Below are positions 1 through 5,629 of a DNA stretch of 6,556 nt, in pieces. The notes under the pieces were generated by a model. The model saw only the letters and a program-made list of their open reading frames with translations, ran no database searches and had not been told where the DNA came from. This DNA is from UKL13-2 sp040379385 (GTDB lineage: Bacteria; Pseudomonadota; Gammaproteobacteria; Burkholderiales; Usitatibacteraceae). The number at the start of each line of letters is the position of its first letter. Position 1 is the stretch's first letter. Where the stretch lies: positions 1 through 6,556 of the forward strand of contig JBEILF010000136.1 in assembly GCA_040379385.1 (NCBI GenBank), in the 5' to 3' direction. The translations under genes and the position numbers were made by a program.

Positions 1-75
1 AACTGAATTCAACGCAGCAGCGATCAAAATACACCTTGATCTTGAGATTTTTCGGGCCAAGATGGTCAACATCAT
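1..75 (-). CDS. Possible N-terminal fragment of a third operon gene, cut by the window edge
   Basis: Starting from ATG at 75, the minus strand stays open for 25 codons to the window edge. The peptide begins MMLTILARKISRSR and then turns hydrophobic (CILIAAAL), which would suit a signal peptide or a first membrane segment. It lies 41 nt downstream of the DUF547 stop codon on the same strand, so it could be the next operon gene. No convincing Shine-Dalgarno sequence precedes the ATG, and 25 codons is too short for recognition. It may be chance. Confidence 0.25.
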   Translation of the reverse strand, partial: MMLTILARKISRSRCILIAAALNSV

Positions 76-116
76 TCGAAATTTGGTTTACGTAGCGAGG
101 TTTGTTCCCTTACGGA

Positions 117-905
117 CTAGGTACCCGGCTGACGATTTATCGTCCAGTCGTAATCAATGAATTCGATCTTGGCATCGTCGGGCACCTTTTGATCACGATA
201 ACGATTGACAAAAGCAATCAGGGAAGGCGCTTTGGTAAGAAAGTCGCCGGTGAAGAACTTGAGTATTTCAGAGAGCTTGACCGTATTTGTGGTTGCATCA
301 AAGGTCACATGCTGCCCATCGTTGAAAAACCGTCGTGTTTCCCGGTCGAGTTGTACTTCGAGAACTTCAGGTAGAAAAACCTCTCGTGGGAGTCGCGGAC
401 AGCTGACTGCCATACAGTTGAGCGCCATGTGAATGCGTGGATCGCCTAGCGGACGAATCACTTTGTTCTCGTAATCGTAAAGCGAAATCTCGGCACCACC
501 AACCATTACCTTACCGAACGCAAAAAAGCCAACCTTGCGCAGCCCCGCGTTGGTGATTGGTATGCCGACTTCAATCACCTTGTACATGACCAACGCGTTG
601 TAGGCGTTGATGTGATACGCGAGTACATGTTGCGGTGTTGGGAAAAGCCCTGGCCGGTTATTGGGGCCGGTTGTGTAAACGTAGGCGACAAAGGAATCCA
701 AATCCGCTCGATCCTTTGCCAGCCCCGAAAAATTTACGCGCCCCTCGGTATCGACATATTTTTCCAGGACACGCGCCCACGCCTCGTAGGGCGGCGAGCC
801 GTTTGTTTGAGCGGTTGTCGAAAATTGGGGCGCGCGCACAGCGGCGCAGCCGATCAAACCAAATACGAGTGATAGGGCGGTAAAAAAACGGACGAGGCGG
901 TTCAT
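117..905 (-). CDS. DUF547 domain-containing lipoprotein
   Basis: This 262-residue protein starts with a lipoprotein signal: positive residues R3 and R6, a hydrophobic core at 7-18, and a lipobox ending L-I-G-C20. It is predicted to be lipidated at C20 and anchored in the inner or outer membrane, facing the periplasm; A21-A22 after the cysteine does not suggest inner-membrane retention. The rest fits DUF547: HINAYNALVM at 98-107, and the family's cysteine motif HMALNCMAVSCPRL at 159-172 with C164 and C169. The C-terminal LSEILKFFTGDF (211-222) and FIDYDWTIN (249-257) also agree. Length is normal for the family, so it looks intact. The biochemical role of DUF547 is not established; the conserved H and C residues hint at metal or thiol chemistry, which is inference. 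The ATG at 905 lies 3 nt after the radical SAM stop codon with only a weak SD, so translational coupling is likely. Confidence 0.9.
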   Translation of the reverse strand: MNRLVRFFTALSLVFGLIGCAAVRAPQFSTTAQTNGSPPYEAWARVLEKYVDTEGRVNFSGLAKDRADLDSFVAYVYTTGPNNRPGLFPTPQHVLAYHINAYNALVMYKVIEVGIPITNAGLRKVGFFAFGKVMVGGAEISLYDYENKVIRPLGDPRIHMALNCMAVSCPRLPREVFLPEVLEVQLDRETRRFFNDGQHVTFDATTNTVKLSEILKFFTGDFLTKAPSLIAFVNRYRDQKVPDDAKIEFIDYDWTINRQPGT

Positions 906-908
906 TCG

Positions 909-2333
909 TTACTCTGCGGCTTCTGCCAGCTGCGAATCATCCTGGCTATGGTCGGTTGAATTGAATTCCGCTTTGGCACGCCCGCGAGCATTCTTGCGTG
1001 TGAGTTTAACGGCGATTGTGCCGGGCATTTTGCCTTCGAATAGCCCCGTGGCCGGGTTGAAAAACAACATCGTGTTGTTACGCTTCACCTCGGCTGGCAC
1101 CAGCAAATAGTTGTCGCGCTTTGCGTTGTGCACACACATGGACATCGGTCCCTGGGGTGTCATGACCATGAAGGGGCAAGCCTCGCATCGACCCCGCTCA
1201 AGCTGGCTTGCGTCCATGAAGTTATGCACAAAAAACGAAATCTTGCCTACTTTGCCGCGCGCTACTATGAAATCGCGACGCTCGCGCCAAACGAGTTTGG
1301 CAAAACGTGACACCACCCCCCAAAAGGTAGCGGGATGATTGAGGAAATAATGCGCCGCCGAACGCCACACGCTGGCCTTATCGGCGCGATTGATGGTGAT
1401 ATTGGCACTGGACGCCAAGATGTCCTGCACAAACTGCGGGTCGTTAAAGAAATCGTGCACCCGGCCATTGATGATAAGGCCGTAGGCGTACCCGTTGCAC
1501 TGCGCGTGACCGGCGCTCGCTGCATCAAAGTTAAGCGCCGCACCTGCGCCCTCACGTATGGCATCCATCACCATTTCTGCGTTGACGGCTACACGCTCTC
1601 GCTGGGTGCCGCGTCCGGTATCCGCACCAACCTGAAACGACGCGAATCGAACCACATCCGCGTGTTTAACGTAGAAGCGCACCATGTCTGGCACTTCGTG
1701 CAGGTTGCCGGGGAAGACGGTATTGTTGAAGATCACTGCGAGAGGCAATCCGCGCGCGCGTTCGATGTACTCCTCGCGCAGCACATTCAATTCCATCTCT
1801 GACGCATAACCTTTTCGCTCCTGCGTCATGTCGACATGAAAGGCGACATCTTCGAGACCGGCGTCGCACAATTCTTCGAGCATGTCACGAGTTGCTTTTA
1901 TGCCATTGGTAAACAATGACGAGCGCATGCCCTTTTGTTCGATGTAACGAATGATGGCGACCAACTCGTCGCGCCTGCGCAGCGTAGGGTCACCACCGGT
2001 GACTTGAACGTCCGTATTTGCGCCGTAGTGATCAAAAATGTTATCGATGCGTCGATACACTTCTTCGATCGGAATATCTTTCAGCGCCTCGGAGGACTCA
2101 GAGAGATAACAGTACGAACAATCCAGATTACAGCGCTGCGTGATTTCCAAGGCGACACAGCCGATCGCCATCCGTCGGCCAATCATTTGCCATGGCGCCC
2201 ACTGGCCAGCGGCATCTATTCTTCTTCTGGTGCGCTCAAGTGCGGTCAGGTTATCTTTGCCGTCCGGCATGGGATAGGGCTTCCAGCTGGCAATTTCTTC
2301 CTCAGATAGATAGGACGCTGGATCAGCGGACAT
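909..2333 (-). CDS. Radical SAM enzyme with a C-terminal cysteine cluster
   Basis: This 474-residue cytosolic iron-sulfur enzyme belongs to the radical SAM superfamily. The 4Fe-4S motif C68-NLD-C72-SY-C75 follows the usual ALEITQRC strand, and the SAM-binding GGDP lies at 113-116. Residues from about 58 to 240 look like the MoaA-like barrel (TNG at 142-144). The C-terminal part has C383, C386 and C400 (CEACPF ... MSMC), which could bind a second cluster as in SPASM or twitch domains, although spacing is not the classical SPASM pattern. The tail from about 445 is charged and probably disordered. The substrate cannot be deduced. The ATG at 2333 has AAAGG eight nt upstream. It is the first gene of an operon with the DUF547 lipoprotein, suggesting that the two act on the same process. 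Superfamily assignment is firm; subfamily is not. Confidence 0.93.
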   Translation of the reverse strand: MSADPASYLSEEEIASWKPYPMPDGKDNLTALERTRRRIDAAGQWAPWQMIGRRMAIGCVALEITQRCNLDCSYCYLSESSEALKDIPIEEVYRRIDNIFDHYGANTDVQVTGGDPTLRRRDELVAIIRYIEQKGMRSSLFTNGIKATRDMLEELCDAGLEDVAFHVDMTQERKGYASEMELNVLREEYIERARGLPLAVIFNNTVFPGNLHEVPDMVRFYVKHADVVRFASFQVGADTGRGTQRERVAVNAEMVMDAIREGAGAALNFDAASAGHAQCNGYAYGLIINGRVHDFFNDPQFVQDILASSANITINRADKASVWRSAAHYFLNHPATFWGVVSRFAKLVWRERRDFIVARGKVGKISFFVHNFMDASQLERGRCEACPFMVMTPQGPMSMCVHNAKRDNYLLVPAEVKRNNTMLFFNPATGLFEGKMPGTIAVKLTRKNARGRAKAEFNSTDHSQDDSQLAEAAE

Positions 2334-2341
2334 TCGTTCTG

Positions 2342-2346
2342 CCTTT
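2342..2346 (-). promoter_or_regulatory. Ribosome binding site of the radical SAM gene
   Basis: AAAGG on the minus strand lies 8 nt before the ATG at 2333 and supports that start. The stretch further upstream (2347-2440) must carry the operon promoter, but I see no clear -35/-10 pair in it. Confidence 0.5.
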
Positions 2347-2441
2347 CGCTAAGGGATTGGTCGCTGAGGGGTTCGGGATCGATCAAGAATCAGACGCAGA
2401 TATCCAAACAACAGCGATATACGCGGCAACTTATCAAATGG

Positions 2442-2633
2442 ATGCACCTGCGAAGAACTCACAAAACCGGCAAAAAACGAAAAAAACCGGCGGATTCAAC
2501 CGATCAATCAGTGCAACCCCTTAGATTCTGCTTGAGCGGAAGGAGTTTTGCAAATGACCTATCGGACAAGGACTTACTTCACGCAAGCGTAGAAGGCGCT
2601 AATGTGGGACTGCTTGTTGTCGCCGACGGCAAA
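2442..2633 (+). pseudogene. Unrecognised small ORF, fragment 1 of 3 (5' part)
   Basis: This frame is open from upstream of 2442 up to the IS3 left end. The first part is rich in K, R, Q and T and may not be translated; from about 2533 it becomes protein-like, ending VGLLVVADGK. The last codon AAA (2631-2633) is the IS3 target duplication, and the frame resumes exactly at 4271 after the element (DGK then LIGINS). Adding the third piece after the IS110 gives about 112 codons ending at TAA 5585-5587. Candidate starts are ATG 2442, GTG 2511 or TTG 2533; none has a good SD. I do not recognise the product. A competing reading in another frame is the 12-codon mini-ORF at 2554. Confidence 0.38.
2538..2592 (+). 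other. Strong Shine-Dalgarno plus 12-codon mini-ORF
   Basis: GGAAGGAG (2538-2545) is followed after 8 nt by ATG at 2554 and a short ORF, MTYRTRTYFTQA, ending at TAG 2590-2592. SD and spacing are near ideal, better than for any other start in this region. It may be a leader peptide or the original start of a gene since disrupted, or it may be chance. The same frame has a second ATG at 2602 with AGAAGG upstream, running into the IS3 element. Confidence 0.25.
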
Positions 2634-2667
2634 TTGACCCATCGGGGGTGCGGCGGATTTCTTGGAC
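2634..2667. repeat. IS3 terminal inverted repeat, left (transposase 3' side)
   Basis: It begins TTGACCCATC and ends CTTGGAC at 2667. Compared with the reverse complement of 4233-4267, it shares TTGACCCA, a G run, TGCGG and CTTGGAC, with a one-base length difference in the G run. Confidence 0.82.
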
Positions 2668-2671
2668 GGTT

Positions 2672-4216
2672 TTATATTTTAAGGCCGAGGCTTTCCCGGT
2701 ATTGAATGGGACTGCGTGAGCCCAAGGAAATCTTGATGCGCTTCTCGTTATACCAGTGGATGTATGAGTCCACCGTTTTGATGAACTGCTCAATGGTGAA
2801 TCCTTGCCAGTCTCGCGCATAAAACAGCTCGATCTTGAGCCGCCCAAAGAATCCTTCGCATGCGGCATTGTCGGGCGAGCAACCTTTACGAGACATTGAG
2901 CGAATCAACTTCGCTTCGGCGATCCGACTGAGCCAACCCGGCCAGCGATAGTGAGCGCCGCGATCAGAATGGACCACCGGCTTGCGCTCGCAGCGGTCCA
3001 CGGTCTCGACAGCCGCATCCAACATCGTGTTCACTAGCTCGGCATCTGGGTGCGTGCTGAGGGTCCAGCTGACGACCATGCCATCGAAGCAATCAATCAT
3101 GGGCGAGAGATACACCTTGCCCACCGGGATCTGGAACTCGGTGATATCGGTGAGCCATTTCTCGTTCGGATGATCTGCTCTGAAGTTGCGACTGATGAGA
3201 TTGTCAGGCGCGGGGCTGATTTCGCCAAGATAGGAACCATACCGACGCCGTTTGGCCGTCGCCGCGCACAGACACTCCTGCTTCATTAACCGCCGGACGA
3301 CTTTTTCTGACAAGCGCAACTTCTCGTGGCCCAGAGCGGCCCGCAACCGTCGGTAGCCGTAGCACCGGTGATTCTTTTCAAAGACCTCGGCCATGGTACG
3401 TCGCGCATCTGCATACTTATCTGGTGCCCTCAGGCGGGCTCGATGATAAAAATAGGAGCTGCGGGGAAGACCGAGCGCGTCGAGTAACGCTGATAGTTCA
3501 TGCGTAGATCTTAGGGCGTCAACCAGCATCACTTTCTCCCGATTCGTCAGGAGCGGCAGGTTCACGCCCAGGCCTTTTTTTAGCAATTCATTAGCCTTCT
3601 TGAGTAGGTCGTGCTCAAGTTGCAATTTGCGGATGTCGCGTCTCAACGAATCAACCGTTTTTTCCAATTCGGCGCGATCCGGCGAAAGAGGCGATTCAGA
3701 CTCATGTTGGCGCGTCATGGATGGGGGAACCTCGTGGCCTAGAAGCTGATTCTTCCAGTTGTACAACGTTGGTCTGCAGACAGCAAGCCTTTCTGCAATG
3801 GCTTGTGCGCTGCCTTGCCGCGTGCAAAGTTCAATCACTGCCGCCTGCTTTTGCGTTTCAGAACGTGGCACGCTCGGGGCTCTGCCAACAAGTCGCGCTC
3901 TTTTCTCGGGGTGCAGTTCATCAATCCAGTCGCCAAGCGTATCGCGACATGGGTATCCCAGTGTCCTAACCGTGACCGCGATGCAACGATCATGATTCAA
4001 ATAGTGCTCAACAGCAACTTTCTTCTGTTCAGTCGAGTACTTGCTTTTGCGGCATACGAAGGCGCTCTCTAAATCACCATGCTCTTGATACTCCCGATAC
4101 CAGCTCAACAGCGAATTCTTAGTCGGATACCCCAATTGCCGACGGGTGGCTGCAATCCGTTTTCCGAGTTTCGGATAAAGCTTGACGGCGCGAATGCGGT
4201 CTTCGTATGAGTACAT
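2672..4216 (-). CDS. IS3-family DDE transposase, single uninterrupted frame
   Basis: This 514-residue cytosolic protein catalyses copy-out-paste-in movement of the IS3 element. The N-terminal third carries three similar helix-turn-helix units, at about 4-48 (LGYPTKNSLLSWY), 59-103 (LGYPCRDTLGDWI) and 119-160 (LAVCRPTLYNWK). A leucine-rich coiled coil follows at about 183-215. A HTH_21-like region (about 266-320, CYGYRRLRAAL) precedes the integrase core with the catalytic triad D357 (LTD), D418 (HSDRG) and E454 (CEGFFGRLK). Spacings are 60 and 35 residues, the canonical IS3 D(35)E arrangement. Most IS3 elements make this protein by programmed frameshift between orfA and orfB; here the two parts are one frame, as in some IS3 subgroups. 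GGAGG at 4223-4227 lies 6 nt before the ATG. All catalytic residues are present, so it is probably active. Confidence 0.95.
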   Translation of the reverse strand: MYSYEDRIRAVKLYPKLGKRIAATRRQLGYPTKNSLLSWYREYQEHGDLESAFVCRKSKYSTEQKKVAVEHYLNHDRCIAVTVRTLGYPCRDTLGDWIDELHPEKRARLVGRAPSVPRSETQKQAAVIELCTRQGSAQAIAERLAVCRPTLYNWKNQLLGHEVPPSMTRQHESESPLSPDRAELEKTVDSLRRDIRKLQLEHDLLKKANELLKKGLGVNLPLLTNREKVMLVDALRSTHELSALLDALGLPRSSYFYHRARLRAPDKYADARRTMAEVFEKNHRCYGYRRLRAALGHEKLRLSEKVVRRLMKQECLCAATAKRRRYGSYLGEISPAPDNLISRNFRADHPNEKWLTDITEFQIPVGKVYLSPMIDCFDGMVVSWTLSTHPDAELVNTMLDAAVETVDRCERKPVVHSDRGAHYRWPGWLSRIAEAKLIRSMSRKGCSPDNAACEGFFGRLKIELFYARDWQGFTIEQFIKTVDSYIHWYNEKRIKISLGSRSPIQYRESLGLKI

Positions 4217-4232
4217 GAACTACCTCCAGATA

Positions 4233-4267
4233 GTCCAAGATTTTGTCCGCATCCCCCCCTGGGTCAA
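4233..4267. repeat. IS3 terminal inverted repeat, right (transposase 5' side)
   Basis: This is the partner of 2634-2667. Read on the minus strand it starts TTGACCCAGG, then a G run, ATGCGG and CTTGGAC. The outermost 8 bp are identical between the two ends. Confidence 0.82.
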
Positions 4268-4270
4268 AAA

Positions 4271-4371
4271 CTCATCGGCATCAACAGCATGAACCGAAAC
4301 AGCGCCACAAACGTCCAACCGAAGTCCGCTGGACTTCGATTAGTCGAACCCGGCGAATTAAAAGGGGCCAG
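4271..4371 (+). pseudogene. Unrecognised small ORF, fragment 2 of 3 (between IS3 and IS110)
   Basis: This 101-nt piece of host DNA lies between the two insertion sequences. In the frame continuing from 2633 it encodes LIGINSMNRNSATN ... LRLVEPGELKGA and reaches the IS110 core AG at 4370-4371. The frame resumes at 5542 on the other side (R-L-D-I-F). Two of three plus-strand frames are open here, but this one is more protein-like than the arginine-rich alternative. Confidence 0.38.
4320..4338. repeat. Perfect 8-bp hairpin
   Basis: CGAAGTCC (4320-4327) and GGACTTCG (4331-4338) form an 8-bp stem with a 3-nt loop. It lies 32 bp from the IS110 insertion core, in host DNA. There is no following T run in either direction, so it does not look like an intrinsic terminator. 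Confidence 0.55.
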
Positions 4372-4385
4372 CAACTGTCTTGAAA

Positions 4386-5366
4386 TCAAGCTGGTTTTGA
4401 CTGGTTGTGAACATAGTTTGGCTCCCACATCTGATCACGCTTGATCATCGCATTCAGGATCAAGAGCAGCTTATGCATGACCGCGACCAACGCCACTTTC
4501 TTGGCTTTGCCTGCGGCCAGTAGGCGCTGGTAAAACGTTTTTAGAAGAGGATTGTGGCGCGCCGCCACCAGTGCCGCCATGTAGAGCGCCGCACGCACTC
4601 GAGCACGGCCACCCCAGATCGTGCGCCGTCCACGCAGCGTGCCCGAATCCCGATTGAACGGACACACGCCGACCAATGCGCTCAGCTGCCGCTCATTGAG
4701 TGTGCCGAGCTCAGGAAGCTGTGCGATCAACGAAACTGCCGTCACCCGACCTACACCAGGTACGGAAGTCAGCACATCCAGCTTGCGTTGCATGAGCGTG
4801 CTGCGCTTGATCATGTTTCCCAAATCCGTATCTGCCGTATCAACCTGCTTGGCCAGCCATTTCAGGTGTTGATCAATCTGTTTGGCAATCACGCGACTGG
4901 TCACCATGCTGCGACGATGCGTTTCAGTGGTAATCATCTCAATGAGTTGACGCCGCCTTGTCAGCACCGCCTCCAATTCAGTCAACTCCTCGGCCTTCGG
5001 CGCACGCACTTGCGGCTGGATCGCGCGGCCAAACTGCGCCAACACACGTGCATCAATGGCATCGGTCTTGGCGAGAACACCGGTGGCTTTGGCAAAGTCT
5101 CTGACTTGACGCGGATTAACCACGGCCACCCGTAATCCATTGGTCGCCAGTTTGGCCACCATGGCGGCTTCGTATCCACCGGTGGCTTCAACCACAACCA
5201 AGCTGTGCTTGGTGTGTTGCGTGAGCCACGCCAGCAGCGCGGCATGGCCGTTGGCGTCGTTGGAAAAATGCATTGAGACAAACTGCATATCGCTTTGCAA
5301 CATCGCGCAATCAAGCTGCGCTTTGCTGACATCGATTCCTATGTATTGCGTCGTAACGGTATCCAT
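4386..5366 (-). CDS. IS110-family transposase/recombinase (DEDD, RuvC-like)
   Basis: The ATG at 5366 gives a 326-residue protein. An upstream GTG at 5375 would add three residues, but AAGGAAGGG (5375-5383) lies 8 nt before the ATG and overlaps that GTG, so I choose the ATG. The N-terminal RuvC-like domain (about 7-150) has the tetrad D12 (IGIDVSK), E60 (VEATGGY), D102 and D105 (TDAIDAR). A helical linker follows at about 125-195. The C-terminal Transposase_20 domain begins with the helix-hairpin-helix-like PGVG (203-206) and carries the conserved serine S241 in RDSGTLRG. These positions almost coincide with IS621 (D11, E60, D102, D105, S241, from memory). Such enzymes form a tetramer with a bridge RNA and exchange strands between donor and target. 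Nothing suggests inactivation. Confidence 0.95.
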   Translation of the reverse strand: MDTVTTQYIGIDVSKAQLDCAMLQSDMQFVSMHFSNDANGHAALLAWLTQHTKHSLVVVEATGGYEAAMVAKLATNGLRVAVVNPRQVRDFAKATGVLAKTDAIDARVLAQFGRAIQPQVRAPKAEELTELEAVLTRRRQLIEMITTETHRRSMVTSRVIAKQIDQHLKWLAKQVDTADTDLGNMIKRSTLMQRKLDVLTSVPGVGRVTAVSLIAQLPELGTLNERQLSALVGVCPFNRDSGTLRGRRTIWGGRARVRAALYMAALVAARHNPLLKTFYQRLLAAGKAKKVALVAVMHKLLLILNAMIKRDQMWEPNYVHNQSKPA

Positions 5367-5374
5367 TCTCGGCA

Positions 5375-5383
5375 CCCTTCCTT
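5375..5383 (-). promoter_or_regulatory. Ribosome binding site of the IS110 recombinase, overlapping the RNA 3' part
   Basis: AAGGAAGGG on the minus strand lies 8 nt before the ATG at 5366 and decides that start. Its first bases (AAGG) are also the core-proximal end of the predicted right donor guide, so RNA folding or recombinase binding could mask it. Confidence 0.7.
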
Positions 5384-5515
5384 ACTGATACGGGGTCATC
5401 TTTGAATGCCCCAGACAACTGTTCGGGTTAATCAAGAAAACAGCGCGGCGTCATACGCTGGCCCACAGGCTTGATTGCGCAGCCTCAAGGCTCATCAGAC
5501 TGCCGCGCCGCAGAT
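5376..5515 (-). ncRNA. Predicted bridge RNA of the IS110 element (ends approximate)
   Basis: In IS110-group elements the non-coding stretch between the left end and the recombinase gene encodes a bridge RNA that pairs with target and donor DNA. Read on the minus strand, this segment has the expected two domains. The target-binding stem-loop spans 5510 to 5441, with outer helix CGGCGCGGC-A-GTC pairing with GAC-GCCGCGCTG. Its loop contains GAGCCT, then an inner AGGCT/AGCCT hairpin, then GGGCCAG. The donor-binding domain lies at about 5426 to 5380: ACAGTTGTCTGG, a hairpin GGGGCAT/ATGaCCCC (5412-5392), then CAGTAAGG. The arrangement closely parallels IS621. Guides fit the observed ends and flanks (see findings). 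The 5' end is uncertain; a 5' stem-loop could extend the RNA toward 5540. Confidence 0.7.
5441..5510 (-). other. Target-binding stem-loop of the predicted bridge RNA
   Basis: A strong helix of 12 pairs with one bulged A and two G-T pairs closes a 45-nt loop. On the minus strand the left target guide GAGCCT occupies 5493-5488 and the right guide GGGCCAG occupies 5464-5458, separated by a small internal hairpin. Both guides end on the core (CT and AG respectively). Confidence 0.65.
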
Positions 5516-5521
5516 ACAATA
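5516..5521 (-). promoter_or_regulatory. Candidate -10 box of a promoter assembled only in the IS110 circle
   Basis: TATTGT on the minus strand (5521 to 5516) would lie exactly 17 nt after TTGCTT, a -35-like hexamer formed only when the right end (TTG, 4374-4372) joins the core CT and the left end (T, 5539). In the integrated state the -35 half is absent. Junction promoters are known for IS110-family circles, but these hexamers match consensus only weakly (3/6 and 4/6). Confidence 0.3.
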
Positions 5522-5541
5522 CCTAATTCGCAAGATATAAG

Positions 5542-5587
5542 GCTCGATATATTCACAACTCCAGCGCTCCCTGCCCTTCAATCTTAA
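5542..5587 (+). pseudogene. Unrecognised small ORF, fragment 3 of 3 (3' end)
   Basis: With the IS110 removed, the frame from 4371 continues AGG (R) then LDIFTTPALPALQS and ends at TAA 5585-5587, a plausible C-terminus. The total rebuilt length from ATG 2442 is about 112 residues. No family is recognised. Confidence 0.38.
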
Positions 5588-5629
5588 TCGCGTCCTTTGT
5601 CTGACCCTAGTGTTTAGCACACCATCAAG

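Larger units (their letters stand above)
2634..4267 (-). mobile_element. IS3-family insertion sequence, complete, about 1634 bp
   Basis: The element is bounded by imperfect inverted repeats starting TTGACCC (left) and ending GGGTCAA (right). Each is about 34 bp and the match includes the inner CTTGGAC. The host triplet AAA flanks both sides (2631-2633 and 4268-4270), a 3-bp target duplication, which is within the IS3-family range. One intact transposase gene fills nearly the whole element. Host coding frame is restored when the element plus one AAA are removed, which independently confirms the ends. Confidence 0.88.
4370..5541 (-). mobile_element. IS110-family insertion sequence (IS110 group, IS621-like), about 1170 bp
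   Basis: The element moves by an RNA-guided DEDD/serine recombinase and, as usual for the family, has no terminal inverted repeats. I place the ends at the dinucleotide AG at 4370-4371 and 5540-5541 (CT in the recombinase sense), one copy belonging to the target. Two observations support this. First, joining 4359-4371 to 5542-5553 recreates a 25-bp sequence present intact and inverted at 5673-5697. Second, the host reading frame becomes continuous to a stop at 5585-5587. The predicted donor junction in the circular form, ACAGTTG-CT-TATAT, resembles the IS621 donor ACAGTAT-CT-TGTAT as I recall it. The order in the recombinase sense is left end, RNA segment, recombinase, short right end. Confidence 0.82.

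Noticed and set aside
1335..1802. 155-codon plus-strand ORF
   Set aside because: It lies antisense inside the radical SAM gene, whose protein motifs are clear; the same holds for other long frames opposite the two transposases.
2463..2491. Direct repeat AAAACCGGC at 2463 and 2483
   Set aside because: Nine bases in an A-rich stretch is readily explained by chance, with no further copies seen.
4554..5135. 193-codon plus-strand ORF
   Set aside because: It is antisense to the IS110 recombinase, with a composition (H, R, Q, T rich) typical of shadow frames.
5609..5610. Alternative IS110 left end at AG 5609-5610 (left end reading CT-AGGGTCA)
   Set aside because: TGACCC in the RNA could pair with it, but that segment is the stem of the donor-loop hairpin, and the resulting host flank does not match the left target guide or restore the 25-bp repeat.
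5628..5629. Alternative IS110 left end at AG 5628-5629 (left end reading CT-TGATGG)
   Set aside because: Extended pairing with the RNA is possible using several G-T pairs, but the flank matches the target guide poorly and the host frame breaks. The end at 5540-5541 explains the exact 25-bp match and the continuous frame.
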